Origin: Bog-473 sp963756025
GTDB taxonomy: Bacteria > Actinomycetota > Acidimicrobiia > Acidimicrobiales > RAAP-2
DNA length: 64,000 bases
Reading direction: 5' to 3'
Assembly: GCA_963756025.1 (NCBI GenBank)
Contig: CAVWMF010000007.1
Span: forward strand, 744,001 to 808,000
Below are positions 8,919 to 17,385 of this stretch, in pieces (the stretch's first letter is position 1; each line of letters starts with the position of its first letter). The notes beneath the pieces were generated by a model that made no database searches, was not told the origin of the DNA, and worked only from the letters and a program-made list of their open reading frames with translations. Made by a program: the position numbers and the translations under genes.

Positions 8919-9590
8919 GTGCGCATCTTGGTGGTGGACGACGATCTCGCAGTCTGCCGATCCATCGACAGGGCCCTGCGTCTCGAGGGTTACGAGGTGG
9001 CCACAGTGGCCACCGGCCACGAAGCCCTCGACGCCGTGGCGCAGAACTCCCCTGACGCCCTCGTGCTCGACCTGCAGCTCCCGGACCTGGACGGGCTCCA
9101 GGTGTGCCGCCGCATACGGGAAGCCGGCGACGACACGCCGATTCTCATGTTGACGGCGCGCCACGGCATCGACGACCGGGTGCAGGGGCTCGACGCCGGG
9201 GCCGACGACTACCTGGTCAAGCCCTTCGCCCTCGAAGAGCTCTTGGCCCGGCTCCGCGCCCTGCTGCGCCGCCGCTTCGAAGGCGAGGGCGGCCTCCTCC
9301 GCTTCGGCGAGCTCACGTTGGACCTGGCCTCCCGGGAAGCGCACCGCGGTGCCCGCGCGTTCGTCCTGACAAGGATCGAGTTCGACCTCCTGGAGCTCTT
9401 CTTGCGGCATCCACGCCAAGTGCTCACCCGGGAGGTGCTCCTCAACCGCGTCTGGGGTTTCGACTTCGATTCGGGCACGAACTCATTGGCCGTGTACGTC
9501 GGTTACCTGCGGCGCAAGACGGAGGCCGGTGGCGAACCGCGCTGCATTCACACCGTGCGGGGCGTGGGATACGTGCTCAGAGACACGTGA
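8919..9590 (+). CDS. OmpR/PhoB-type response regulator (MprA-like)
   Basis: 223 aa from a GTG at 8919. Receiver domain 1-115 with acidic pocket VVDDD (6-9), phospho-acceptor Asp51 (LVLDLQLP), conserved Thr in LTARHG and Lys in VKPFALEEL. The C-terminal winged-helix DNA-binding domain is complete (LTRIEFDLLELFLRHPRQVLTRE ... VRGVGYVLR). The stop overlaps the GTG of the downstream histidine kinase (GTGA), so the pair is translationally coupled and forms one two-component system. The signal and target genes are not evident. Confidence 0.95.
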   Translation: MRILVVDDDLAVCRSIDRALRLEGYEVATVATGHEALDAVAQNSPDALVLDLQLPDLDGLQVCRRIREAGDDTPILMLTARHGIDDRVQGLDAGADDYLVKPFALEELLARLRALLRRRFEGEGGLLRFGELTLDLASREAHRGARAFVLTRIEFDLLELFLRHPRQVLTREVLLNRVWGFDFDSGTNSLAVYVGYLRRKTEAGGEPRCIHTVRGVGYVLRDT

Positions 9591-10945
9591 CCTTTCGCAC
9601 ACGATTGGTCTTGGCCACCACCGTGGCCGTGGTCGTCGCCGTGCTCGTGGCCTCGACCGCATCGTTTCTCGCCGCCCGCAACTCGCTACTCGGGGCGGCC
9701 GACAACTCGTTGACAGCGGCGGCCAAGAAGATCACCGCCGGGCAGCAGATCAGCGCGACGACCGCCACCTTGGGCCAGGTCATCGATTCGGCGGGCGCCG
9801 TCGTGTCGGGAGGCGCCCTCCCGGTCACGCCCCAGGTGAGGCTCGTGGCCGCCGGGTTGGCTCCGGCGTACTTCACCACCGTCACCGTGGGAGGCGACCA
9901 GCTGCGTGAGTACGTCGAACCCCTCCCGGCGGGGACGGCGGTCGCGACGGAGATCCTGGCCGAGGGCGGAGCTCTGCAGATCGCCACGTTGCTCAATGTC
10001 GGCTCCGTGCTGGATCGCCTGGGGATCGTCCTGGGGGCCGTGGCGCTCACCGGTGTCCTGCTGGCCGTCGTGCTCGGCTGGTTGGTGGCTCAGACGGCGC
10101 TGGTGCCCCTCAATGCCCTCACGGCCACCGTGGAGGACCTGGCCGAGACCACCGACGTCACGCGCCGCCTGTCGCCCGGAGGGCCCGACGAGCTCGGGCG
10201 GTTACGCCGCACCTTCAACCGGCTGCTCGAGGCCCTCGAGTTCTCCCGGCGCGCCCAGAGCCAGCTCGTCCTCGACGCCTCCCACGAGCTGCGCACCCCG
10301 CTCACGAGTCTGCGCACCAACCTCGAGGTGATCCGTCGCGTCGATGAGCTCTCCGAGGCGGACCGCTCGGTCCTGGTCGACGATGTCCTGGTCCAGCTGC
10401 AGGAACTGACGGACCTGGTCGGCGACCTGGCCGAACTGGCCCGCGGCGACCAGATGCCGGTGCGCAAGGAGCCGCTCCGACTGGACGCCCTCGTCAAGGA
10501 TGCGGTCGCCGTGGCCGCCACGCACGGGCGGACACAGGGCGTGACGTTCGATCTCGTCGCCGAGGAGTGCTGGGTCTCGGCCGACGGGGACCGCCTCTCG
10601 CGTGCGGTCGGCAACCTGCTCGATAATGCCCGAAAGTGGAGCCCGGCCCAAGGCGTGGTCTCGGTCAACTGCGCCATCGGGGCCGTCGTCGTCAGCGACG
10701 TGGGTCCGGGCATCGCGCCCGAGGATCTCCCCCACATCTTCGACCGGTTCTACCGTGCTCCCGCTGCTCGGGGACTGCCCGGTTCGGGATTGGGTCTGGC
10801 CATCGTGGCCCAGGTCGTCAAGGCGGAGGGCGGCACCATCCGGGCCGAGGCCGATCCCGGAGGCGGCACCCGCATGTCGATGCAGCTCCCGACCATCGAT
10901 GCCCCGACCGACTCCCCCGACGAGGCGCCGTTCACGCCCTCGTAG
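9587..10945 (+). CDS. Sensor histidine kinase (MprB-like)
   Basis: 452 aa from the GTG at 9587 that overlaps the response-regulator stop by four bases. Membrane topology: TM1 about 9-31, a ~110-residue extracytoplasmic sensor region, TM2 about 142-165 (GIVLGAVALTGVLLAVVLGWLV), a HAMP linker, then the dimerisation helix with phospho-acceptor His in LDASHELRTPL and an HATPase domain (NLLDNARKWSP, DVGPGIAPEDLPHIFDRF, GSGLGLAIV). The sensor domain matches nothing I know. It overlaps the convergent VOC gene by 14 bases at the 3' end. Confidence 0.95.
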   Translation: MTFRTRLVLATTVAVVVAVLVASTASFLAARNSLLGAADNSLTAAAKKITAGQQISATTATLGQVIDSAGAVVSGGALPVTPQVRLVAAGLAPAYFTTVTVGGDQLREYVEPLPAGTAVATEILAEGGALQIATLLNVGSVLDRLGIVLGAVALTGVLLAVVLGWLVAQTALVPLNALTATVEDLAETTDVTRRLSPGGPDELGRLRRTFNRLLEALEFSRRAQSQLVLDASHELRTPLTSLRTNLEVIRRVDELSEADRSVLVDDVLVQLQELTDLVGDLAELARGDQMPVRKEPLRLDALVKDAVAVAATHGRTQGVTFDLVAEECWVSADGDRLSRAVGNLLDNARKWSPAQGVVSVNCAIGAVVVSDVGPGIAPEDLPHIFDRFYRAPAARGLPGSGLGLAIVAQVVKAEGGTIRAEADPGGGTRMSMQLPTIDAPTDSPDEAPFTPS

Positions 10946-11342
10946 AGGATCGCGCCCCGATCCCGGCCGGTCCCGCGCCGGCCTCCATCAGCTCCAAGCG
11001 GTTCCCGAAGGGGTCCTCGACGTAGTACCCCTCGCCCGGAGGCACGTCGGGGTTGGGGCTCACGGGGATCGCCGCCCGCTCCAACACAGAGGCCAGTCCG
11101 GCCAGATTCCGGACCAGCAGCGCCGGATGCGCTTTCTTGGCCGGACGGAAGTCGTCTTCTGTCCCCAGATGCAGCGCCACAGAGCCCGAGGCGAACCAGC
11201 ATCCACCCCGGCTGGCCTGGGGTTCCGGCTTGGGGAGACGGGTCAGTCCCAGGAGCCCCGAGTAGAAGGCTTCCGCTGTCGCTTCGCCCTCCCGGGGCAT
11301 GGCCAGCTGCACGTGATCGAGGCCGATAACCGCGAAACTCAT
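10932..11342 (-). CDS. VOC (glyoxalase/dioxygenase fold) family protein
   Basis: 136 aa from an ATG at 11342. Two beta-alpha-beta-beta-beta modules of the vicinal-oxygen-chelate fold: IGLDHVQLAMP...AEAFYSGLLGL at the N-terminus and YYVEDPFGNRLELME at the C-terminus. Metal-ligand candidates are His in DHVQL, His in ALHLG and Glu in RLELME. Substrate unknown. Single gene, convergent with the histidine kinase. Confidence 0.85.
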   Translation of the reverse strand: MSFAVIGLDHVQLAMPREGEATAEAFYSGLLGLTRLPKPEPQASRGGCWFASGSVALHLGTEDDFRPAKKAHPALLVRNLAGLASVLERAAIPVSPNPDVPPGEGYYVEDPFGNRLELMEAGAGPAGIGARSSTRA

Positions 11343-11413
11343 GCCCTCGCTCCTCCCACGGTCGGAGACCGACCTGGCAGTCGGCTCACCAGACCGCTAG
11401 CCTGCCGCACGAC

Positions 11414-11512
11414 ATGGGATCACTGATCAAGAAGCGCCGCAAGCGCATGCGCAAGAAGAAGCACAAGAAAATGCTCAAGGCCACCCGCTGGCAACGCCGG
11501 GCGGGTAAGTAG
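11414..11512 (+). CDS. Small ribosomal subunit protein bS22 (AURKAIP1/COX24 domain)
   Basis: 32 aa, MGSLIKKRRKRMRKKKHKKM followed by LKATRWQRRAGK. This matches the actinobacterial bS22 pattern MGSxIKKRRKRMxKKKHRKxL, first seen in mycobacterial 30S structures near the decoding centre. Half the residues are Lys or Arg. A possible -10 (TAGCCT) lies ten bases before the ATG and there is no clear Shine-Dalgarno sequence, so the mRNA may have a very short leader. It is convergent with ispE. Confidence 0.9.
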   Translation: MGSLIKKRRKRMRKKKHKKMLKATRWQRRAGK

Positions 11513-11521
11513 CCGTACGCG

Positions 11522-12323
11522 TCAGCTCCCGTCCCATCCCGCAGGCACCGTTCGTGCCGGGATGAGGCGGGCCTGCTCCTCGCCCAGGGCCAGCCACGAG
11601 GCTGTATCGGCGCCCGGGGAGGAATCGAATTCGACGAACCAGGTCGACCCGCTGCCGGCAAGGGTCGGTTGACGGCCCGTCAATTCGCCTAAGGCATCAC
11701 GCCACCGGGCCAACCGCGGCTCGACCGCGAGTGCAGCGTCGGTGAGCGCGTTGACCCCCTCGGTGCCACCGGGCGCTCCGGGTGTGAGGTCCCCCCGGGC
11801 CAGCTCGTCCCAGGCTGCATAGACCCGCGCCGTGTTGACGCCGAACGGAGGAACCAGGAGGAGGAACTGGCGCGCCTCGAACGGCAGCGGCGTGACCTTC
11901 TCGCCTGTGGCTTCGACCAATGCGCGCCCGCCGGCCACGCTGAACGGCACGTCCGAACCCAAGGAACGGGCGATATCGAGATCGTCGCAACCAGCCCAAC
12001 GCAGTACGGCCGCGGCATCGGTCGACCCTCCGCCCAGCCCGCCCCCCAACGGGATCCGCTTGACCACGCGCACCGAGGCCTGACGCCCCACGGCGGCCAG
12101 CGCCCGGGTGATGAGGTTTGCGCCCTCGTCCGCGGCCAACGACTCCGCCCGCGTCCCGGGGTCGGCGACGAGTGTCAGCCCGCGCTCGTCCCTCCTGGAA
12201 TGAGAGTTCGTCGCTCAGGCTCAAGCTGACCATTTCGGATCGCAGCTCGTGATAGCCGTCGGCACGCACACCCGTCACTGCGAGCGAGAGCGTGAGCTTG
12301 GCCGGAGCGGTGATCCTGTTCAT
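11522..12323 (-). CDS. ispE: 4-diphosphocytidyl-2-C-methyl-D-erythritol kinase (one apparent extra base)
   Basis: GHMP kinase of the MEP isoprenoid pathway. The first part, MNRITAPAKLTLSLAVTGVR and DGYHELRSEMVSLSLSDEL, is in one frame; the rest, from LTLVADPG through the ATP loop PLGGGLGGGSTDAA to the C-terminal LAGSGSTWF, is in the next. One surplus base near 12191, in a CCTCC/GGAGG run, explains the switch; without it the protein is 266 aa and continuous. The ATG at 12323 overlaps the rsmA stop (ATGA). Both halves are well conserved and the pathway is essential in most actinobacteria, so a sequence error is more likely than a pseudogene. Confidence 0.92.
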
Positions 12324-13138
12324 TGCGCCAATCTTCCCCATTCCTCGACGGTGAGCTCTTCCGCCCGCGCTTCAGGCCGTATGCCGGCACGCACAAATGC
12401 CCCGGGATCGACCACTCCCGCCAGCGAGCTCCGCAGCATTTTGCGGCGTTGCCCGAAACCCGCCTTCACCACTGCGGCCAGACGCTCGTAGGACACGACC
12501 TCGGGCGGGACGGCCGGCTCGTCGCGCCGTTCCATACGGACGAGGACCGATTCCACCCTCGGTCGGGGGATGAAGACCGATGCCGGGACCTTGCCCACCA
12601 CCGACGCCCGCGCAAAGTAGGCGACCCGCACCGATACGGAACCGTAGGCGGGATCCCCCACCTTGGCCGCCATCCGCTCGCCGACCTCCCGCTGGACCAT
12701 GAAGAGCAGGCGGTGGATCGCCGGCACCCGCACCAGGGTCTGGAGCACCAGCGGCGTGGCGACGTTGTACGGCAGATTGGCCACGAGGGACCACGAACCT
12801 CCCCCGCGGGCATCGAGGAGCCCGGCCACATCGAGCACCATGGCATCCGCCTCGACCACCTCGACCCCGACCGGCTCGACCACGCTCCGCAGCACGGGCA
12901 GCACGTGGCGATCCACCTCGACGGCCACCACCCTCGCCCCGGTTTCCGCCAACGCCAGCGTCAAGGAACCGAGACCTGCACCGAACTCGACCACGGACGA
13001 TCCCGGTCCGACCTCGGCCAAGCGGGCAATCCGCCTGACCGTATTCGGATCGGCGACGAAGTTCTGGCCGAGGGCCCGGCTCGGGCGCAACCCGTTGGCC
13101 GCGAGCAACGATGCGATGTCAGCTCCGGAATGGGTCAC
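12320..13138 (-). CDS. rsmA: 16S rRNA (adenine1518-N6/adenine1519-N6)-dimethyltransferase
   Basis: 272 aa from the GTG at 13138, which overlaps the stop of the upstream RlpA-like gene (GTGA). SAM-dependent dimethylation of the two adenines near the 3' end of 16S rRNA. Seen: RALGQNFVAD at 21-30, SAM-binding EFGAGLG at 51-57, catalytic motif NLPYN near 120, and a C-terminal helical domain. Gene order tatD, wall protein, rsmA, ispE matches the conserved actinobacterial order, where the wall protein is normally Rpf. Confidence 0.96.
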   Translation of the reverse strand: MTHSGADIASLLAANGLRPSRALGQNFVADPNTVRRIARLAEVGPGSSVVEFGAGLGSLTLALAETGARVVAVEVDRHVLPVLRSVVEPVGVEVVEADAMVLDVAGLLDARGGGSWSLVANLPYNVATPLVLQTLVRVPAIHRLLFMVQREVGERMAAKVGDPAYGSVSVRVAYFARASVVGKVPASVFIPRPRVESVLVRMERRDEPAVPPEVVSYERLAAVVKAGFGQRRKMLRSSLAGVVDPGAFVRAGIRPEARAEELTVEEWGRLAQ

Positions 13139-13902
13139 CAAGAGATCGTGACGTTCACCACTCCCTGACTGGGTGACGCCAACTGTGCGAACCCCGACGG
13201 CGACATGTCGACAACTCGTGGATAGCCGGCTTGCTCCCGGTCGTCGACGACGCACGTCGTGCTCGCCCCCGTCTCGACATTCGTCACCGTCAGGACCGTC
13301 CCGAACGGAAGCGTCGGGCTGGCGCACTTGCCCGGAGGGGCGGCGCCGTACCAGGTGGCCTGACCCCGCTCGCCGTGCGTCGTCGCCACGACCGGCGCGC
13401 TCACCGGTGACTCGGCCGGCGCGCTCACCGGTGACTCGGCCGGCGCGACGGCCGGCGTCACTGTCGTCGTCACCGGAATCGCCAGCACTCTGGCCACCGT
13501 GTGTTGCGGCACGGCTGGAAGAAGAGGACCTTCGGTCGCGGTCGTCACCGGTGTCGTGGGCGGTGTCGGAGGATCAACCGTTGAAGGTGTGGTGGAACCG
13601 GGACCCGCCGTTTCGTAGTTCACCTCTTGCGAGGGAAGGACGACGCTGTAGGACGATGCGCGCGCTGCTGCACCGTGCGACGTCACGCGACTGCCTCCGG
13701 TCGCCACGCGTGATGCGTGTGCCGATCCGTGTTGCAGCAAGAGGAGAGGCGCTGCGAACACGGCACCACAGAGGACTGCGGCGACGCCGAGGCGCCTCCC
13801 CTGAGTGCTCTGTTTCCGCAGGGCTCCACCCTTCTCCGGGGACAGTGCACCCGCGCCGACACCAGGACGGCGGGGGGGACGGGGAGAACATACGTACTCC
13901 AC
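13135..13902 (-). CDS. Secreted RlpA-like double-psi beta-barrel protein
   Basis: 255 aa from a GTG at 13902; the start is not firmly fixed. A signal or anchor segment lies at about 38-58 (LGVAAVLCGAVFAAPLLLL), then a long Thr/Pro/Val-rich linker that includes a duplicated APAESPVS unit, then a C-terminal RlpA-like domain (about 175-255) beginning GERGQATWYGAAPPGKCAS, with TTCVVDDRE and RVVDMSPSGFAQL, the usual Asp-bearing segments of the barrel. RlpA proteins bind or cleave peptidoglycan. In related genomes a resuscitation-promoting factor (RpfB) occupies this slot between tatD and rsmA. The stop overlaps the rsmA start. Confidence 0.82.
   Translation of the reverse strand: MEYVCSPRPPRRPGVGAGALSPEKGGALRKQSTQGRRLGVAAVLCGAVFAAPLLLLQHGSAHASRVATGGSRVTSHGAAARASSYSVVLPSQEVNYETAGPGSTTPSTVDPPTPPTTPVTTATEGPLLPAVPQHTVARVLAIPVTTTVTPAVAPAESPVSAPAESPVSAPVVATTHGERGQATWYGAAPPGKCASPTLPFGTVLTVTNVETGASTTCVVDDREQAGYPRVVDMSPSGFAQLASPSQGVVNVTISW
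13392..13447. repeat. 24-bp tandem repeat in the RlpA-like linker
   Basis: Two exact 24-bp units (13392-13415, 13416-13439) plus eight bases of a third. They encode the repeated APAESPVS of the wall-protein linker, so copy-number slippage would keep the reading frame. Confidence 0.85.
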
Positions 13903-13941
13903 GGGCGCTTGTGCAAATGGGAAATGGGGCGCAATGCAATC

Positions 13942-14047
13942 GGAAATTCATTTCCCCAGGTCAGACAGCAACTCTCGCATGACATTTTCATGAATAACCT
14001 GATCAAGGGCAATTTTGCCGGAATTCATCCGTATTTCCCCAGTTCAG
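13942..14047. promoter_or_regulatory. Duplicated AT-rich element upstream of the RlpA-like gene
   Basis: The gap between tatD and the RlpA-like gene is far richer in A+T than its surroundings. It holds two copies of a similar element, ggaaattcatttccccaggt (13942-) and one at 14020-14047 with five extra bases inside and AGTTCAG instead of AGGTCAG. Both are in the same orientation, about 80 bp apart. They may be operator sites for wall-gene control. This is inferred from repetition only. Confidence 0.4.
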
Positions 14048-14081
14048 GGCGTTCTGGGACGGTCGCCCGACGCAGCGCGAT

Positions 14082-14903
14082 TCAGGCCGGAACAGCAAAG
14101 GCGACCGCGGCTGCCGCGGCCGAGCTCTCGGCGATCGCGTCCACGGCGCAACCCTTCACGGTGGCCACCGTCGCCCCGACCAAGGGCAACAGCGAGGGCT
14201 CGTTGGCCCGTCCCCGATGCGGCACCGGAGCCAGGAACGGACTGTCGGTTTCCACCAGCAGGCGGTCGAGCGGACAGCGCGCCGCGGCAGCGCGGATGTC
14301 GGTCGCACTCTTGAAGGTGATGATGCCGCTGAACGACACGAACATGCCGGCGCGTACACAACGATCCAGTTCCTCCGGTCCACCGGTGAAGCAGTGAAGA
14401 ATCGTGCGCTCCGGAACACCCTCTGCGGTCAAGACATCGAAGAGGTCGTCCCACGCATCGCGCGCGTGAATCACCAGCGCGAGATTTCGCGCGTGTGCCA
14501 ACGCGATCTGCGCCGCGAACGCGACGCGTTGTTCCGGGCGCGGGGAGTGCTCGTAGTAGTAGTCCAAGCCGCATTCGCCGACGGCCACGACGACGTCATC
14601 ACCGACGGCGCACTCCTGCGCGAGCAGCGCCGCCACACTGTCGACGCCGACCGTCGCCTCGTGCGGGTGCAATCCGATGGAAGCCCATGCGCGCAACGCG
14701 GTACCGCTGTCGTGCACGCCGCGCGCCACAGCCACCGCTTGAGCCGACGTCGTCGCGTCCGTGCCGATGCAGACGAGGCGCTCGACGCCGGCCGCCTCGG
14801 CGCGCCCGAGGACCAGGTCGAGATCCGCATCACTGCTGCCCTTGCTGCCACCTCCGAGGTACTCCTCCTGCACGTGGCAGTGGGAGTCGAACCACCCGCT
14901 CAT
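14082..14903 (-). CDS. tatD: TatD family metal-dependent hydrolase
   Basis: 273 aa from the ATG at 14903, which overlaps the metG stop by four bases. TIM-barrel nuclease/hydrolase: metal ligands FDSHCHV, GECGLDYYY, VIHARDAWDDL, LHCFTGG and LLVETDSPFLAPVPHRG are all present in order. An eight-residue insert (GGGSKGSS) follows the first motif. The family includes 3'-5' exonucleases and D-aminoacyl-tRNA deacylases; the coupling to metG is conserved in many bacteria. Confidence 0.93.
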   Translation of the reverse strand: MSGWFDSHCHVQEEYLGGGSKGSSDADLDLVLGRAEAAGVERLVCIGTDATTSAQAVAVARGVHDSGTALRAWASIGLHPHEATVGVDSVAALLAQECAVGDDVVVAVGECGLDYYYEHSPRPEQRVAFAAQIALAHARNLALVIHARDAWDDLFDVLTAEGVPERTILHCFTGGPEELDRCVRAGMFVSFSGIITFKSATDIRAAAARCPLDRLLVETDSPFLAPVPHRGRANEPSLLPLVGATVATVKGCAVDAIAESSAAAAAVAFAVPA

Positions 14904-16453
14904 CCTTTGCGCCGTGGGAAGAGGGGCTCCCCTTTCACCACGGGGACACCGCCGGGGTAGGCGCCCCAGCCGGCCGCGTCGGGGAGCCGGACCGAGGTCG
15001 GTTCGCCCTCCACGCCGATCCGCCGCCAGATCTCCGTCGCGGTGGCCGGCATGGCGGGGGACAGCAGGATGGCCACGATCCGCAGCACCTCGAGAGCGTT
15101 ACCGAGCACGGCGTCCACGGCGAGTCCCGGCTCCATCTTCCAGGGCTCGGAGGCCTCCAACTCGGCATTGGTCGCCCCGATGAGCCGCCAGGTGGCCTCC
15201 AGGGCCTCGTGAGGGGCCCAGCGGGCCCACGCGTCGGTGCTCGCCTCCAGCACCGCTGCCGCGGTCGCGGCGAGTGGGCTCTTTGGGTCGGGGGCAGGCC
15301 CGATGCCGCCGCACTTGGAGTGGACGACCGTCGCCACCCGGGACACCAGGTTGCCCAGATTGTTGGCCAGGTCGGCGTTGTAGCGTCCCACGATCCCCTC
15401 GTAGGAGAAGTCGCCGTCTCCCCCGAGCGGCACGTCACGGAGGAGGTGATAGCGCAGGGGGTCGACCCCGAACTCGTCCGCCAGGGCCAGAGGGGAGACT
15501 TCGGTGATCTTGAGCGGGCGGGCGTCATCGCCCTGGCCGGTGACGCCGGATTGGATCATCGTCTTCCCGAGCTTCTGCCCACCCATGAGGAGGTACCCGT
15601 GGACGAAGATCTCCTGGGGTGGGTCGATGCCGGCGGCCATGCACATGGCGGGCCACCACACGCAGTGGAACTTCAGGATGTCCTTGCCGATCAAGTGGTG
15701 TGCCGCCCCCCAGAGCGATGCGAACCGCTCGGGATCACTCCCGTAGGACGCCACTGTGAGGTAGTTGATCAGCGCGTCGTACCAGACGTAGAAGACGTGG
15801 CCGTCGTCCCACGGAACGGGCACGCCCCATCGGAATGAGGTCCGGGTGATGGAGACGTCGTTGAGGCCGCCGCGGATGAAACCGAGGGCCTCGTTGCGCT
15901 TTGCGTTCGGACGGACGAAGTCGGGATGGCTCCCGTAGTAGTCGAGGAGTGGCTGTTCGAACGCGCTCAAGCGGAAGAAATAGTTGTCCTCCTGCATCTC
16001 GACGACCGGACGCCCGTGCACGGGGCACTTGCCGTCGATGAGTTGGTCGGCCGTGTAATAGTCCTCACACGACACGCAGTAGAGGCCCGTGTATTTGCCG
16101 AGCTCGATGAAGCCGTTGTCGTAAATCCTCTGGAGGAACTCCTGGACGACCGCATGGTGCCGGGGCTCGGTCGTGCGGATGAAGTCGTCGTTGCTGATGT
16201 CGAGCCGATTCCACGCCTCGACGAAGCGGGCGGAGGTACGGTCGGTCCACTCGAGCGGCGAGGTGTCATGCGCCTCGGCCGCCTCGACGATCTTCGCCCC
16301 GTGTTCGTCCGTGCCGGTCATGAAATAGACGTCATCACCGAGGAGGCGATGCCAGCGGGCCAGGGCGTCAGCGTTCACCGTCGTATAGGCGGTACCCACA
16401 TGGGGCGCGTCATTGACGTAATAGATCGGCGTTGTGAGGTAATAGGGCGCCAC
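14900..16453 (-). CDS. metG: Methionyl-tRNA synthetase
   Basis: 517 aa from a GTG at 16453. Class I synthetase charging tRNA-Met. HIGH-type motif is HVGT (18-21), the zinc-binding connective insert has CVSCEDYY and CPVHG, and the KMSKS-type loop reads KLGKT near 293-297. The anticodon-binding helical domain follows; the C-terminal EMAP/tRBD dimerisation domain is absent, as in the short actinobacterial form. First gene of metG-tatD and then, after a regulatory gap, the RlpA-like/rsmA/ispE run. Confidence 0.97.
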   Translation of the reverse strand: MAPYYLTTPIYYVNDAPHVGTAYTTVNADALARWHRLLGDDVYFMTGTDEHGAKIVEAAEAHDTSPLEWTDRTSARFVEAWNRLDISNDDFIRTTEPRHHAVVQEFLQRIYDNGFIELGKYTGLYCVSCEDYYTADQLIDGKCPVHGRPVVEMQEDNYFFRLSAFEQPLLDYYGSHPDFVRPNAKRNEALGFIRGGLNDVSITRTSFRWGVPVPWDDGHVFYVWYDALINYLTVASYGSDPERFASLWGAAHHLIGKDILKFHCVWWPAMCMAAGIDPPQEIFVHGYLLMGGQKLGKTMIQSGVTGQGDDARPLKITEVSPLALADEFGVDPLRYHLLRDVPLGGDGDFSYEGIVGRYNADLANNLGNLVSRVATVVHSKCGGIGPAPDPKSPLAATAAAVLEASTDAWARWAPHEALEATWRLIGATNAELEASEPWKMEPGLAVDAVLGNALEVLRIVAILLSPAMPATATEIWRRIGVEGEPTSVRLPDAAGWGAYPGGVPVVKGEPLFPRRKG

Positions 16454-16488
16454 CGGGGTAGCGTACCGGCGGCACCGACCACCTCATC

Positions 16489-17385
16489 TCACCCGCCCGG
16501 ACGGCCCTGGTCCTCCCCCCTCAGGCGGAGGACCGTCTCGTAGACCTTGCGCCGGGGAACCCGCAGTTCCGTAGCGACCGCATCGGCGATCTGCCGGGGT
16601 CCCTGACCCGGGCCCGGGCCGAGTCGCCGGCGCACGGCGTCGTCGATCTCCTCGTCGCTCACTGGTCCGGCCGGAGGGGCGCCCCCGATCACCAGGACCA
16701 CCTCACCGCGGATCTGGTGCTCGCCGAAGACGGCGGAGGCCTCGGTCAGGGTACCCCGCCACACCTCTTCGTGCACTTTGGTCAGCTCGCGCACCACAGC
16801 GACCCGGCGCGCCGCATCCAACGCCGCCAGCTCGGCCAATGTGGCGGCGACCCTCCCGGGGGCTTCGAGCACCACCGACGTCTTGTCGTCGGCCATGAGG
16901 GCGGCGAGACGTGCCCGGCGCTCCCCGCCCTTGCGGGGCAGGAATCCCTCCATCGAGAAGCGGTCGACGGGCAGCCCGCTGACGACGAGCGCGGCCACGA
17001 CGGACGTCGGCCCGGGCACCACGCTCACCATCTCACCCGCCTCCACCGCCCGGGAGACGAGGAGTGCGCCCGGATCGCTGATACCCGGCATGCCTGCGTC
17101 GCTGACCACGGCCACGGTGCCCCCTCCAGCGAGGCAGGAGAGCACCCGTTCGACCCGGGATCCCTCGTTGTGCCCGTGCAAGGACAGCAACCGGTCGCCG
17201 CGTTCCCCCCCGGCGGCGATACCCATCGCCGACAGCAGCGCTCTCGTGCGACGCGTGTCCTCGCAACAGACCAGGTCAGCCGCGGCCAGGACCTCGCGGG
17301 CTCGAGGGGAGAGGTCACCCAGGTTGCCGATCGGCGTGGCCACGAGGACCAGCAGACCTGTCCGGCCCCTCTCGCCAATGGTCAT
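16489..17385 (-). CDS. rsmI: 16S rRNA (cytidine1402-2'-O)-methyltransferase
   Basis: 298 aa from the ATG at 17385, which overlaps the DUF192 stop (ATGA). Tetrapyrrole-methylase fold with LVATPIGNLGDLSPRA, EDTRRTRALL, VSDAGMPGISDPG and VVPGPTSVVAAL, the signature motifs of RsmI. It methylates the ribose of C1402 in the decoding centre. The C-terminal tail (about 245-298) carries a helix-turn-helix-like segment, IADAVATELRVPRRKVYETVL, also found in other RsmI proteins. Confidence 0.96.
   Translation of the reverse strand: MTIGERGRTGLLVLVATPIGNLGDLSPRAREVLAAADLVCCEDTRRTRALLSAMGIAAGGERGDRLLSLHGHNEGSRVERVLSCLAGGGTVAVVSDAGMPGISDPGALLVSRAVEAGEMVSVVPGPTSVVAALVVSGLPVDRFSMEGFLPRKGGERRARLAALMADDKTSVVLEAPGRVAATLAELAALDAARRVAVVRELTKVHEEVWRGTLTEASAVFGEHQIRGEVVLVIGGAPPAGPVSDEEIDDAVRRRLGPGPGQGPRQIADAVATELRVPRRKVYETVLRLRGEDQGRPGG

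Noticed and set aside
11522..12341. ispE as a true pseudogene or programmed frameshift
   Set aside because: Both halves are conserved, the shift is a single extra base in a short run with no slippery site or stimulator seen, and six other genes show the same kind of insertion.
13903..14081. c-di-AMP (ydaO) riboswitch before the RlpA-like gene
   Set aside because: Position is right and GGGGAAA occurs twice, but the conserved ydaO blocks are not recognisable.
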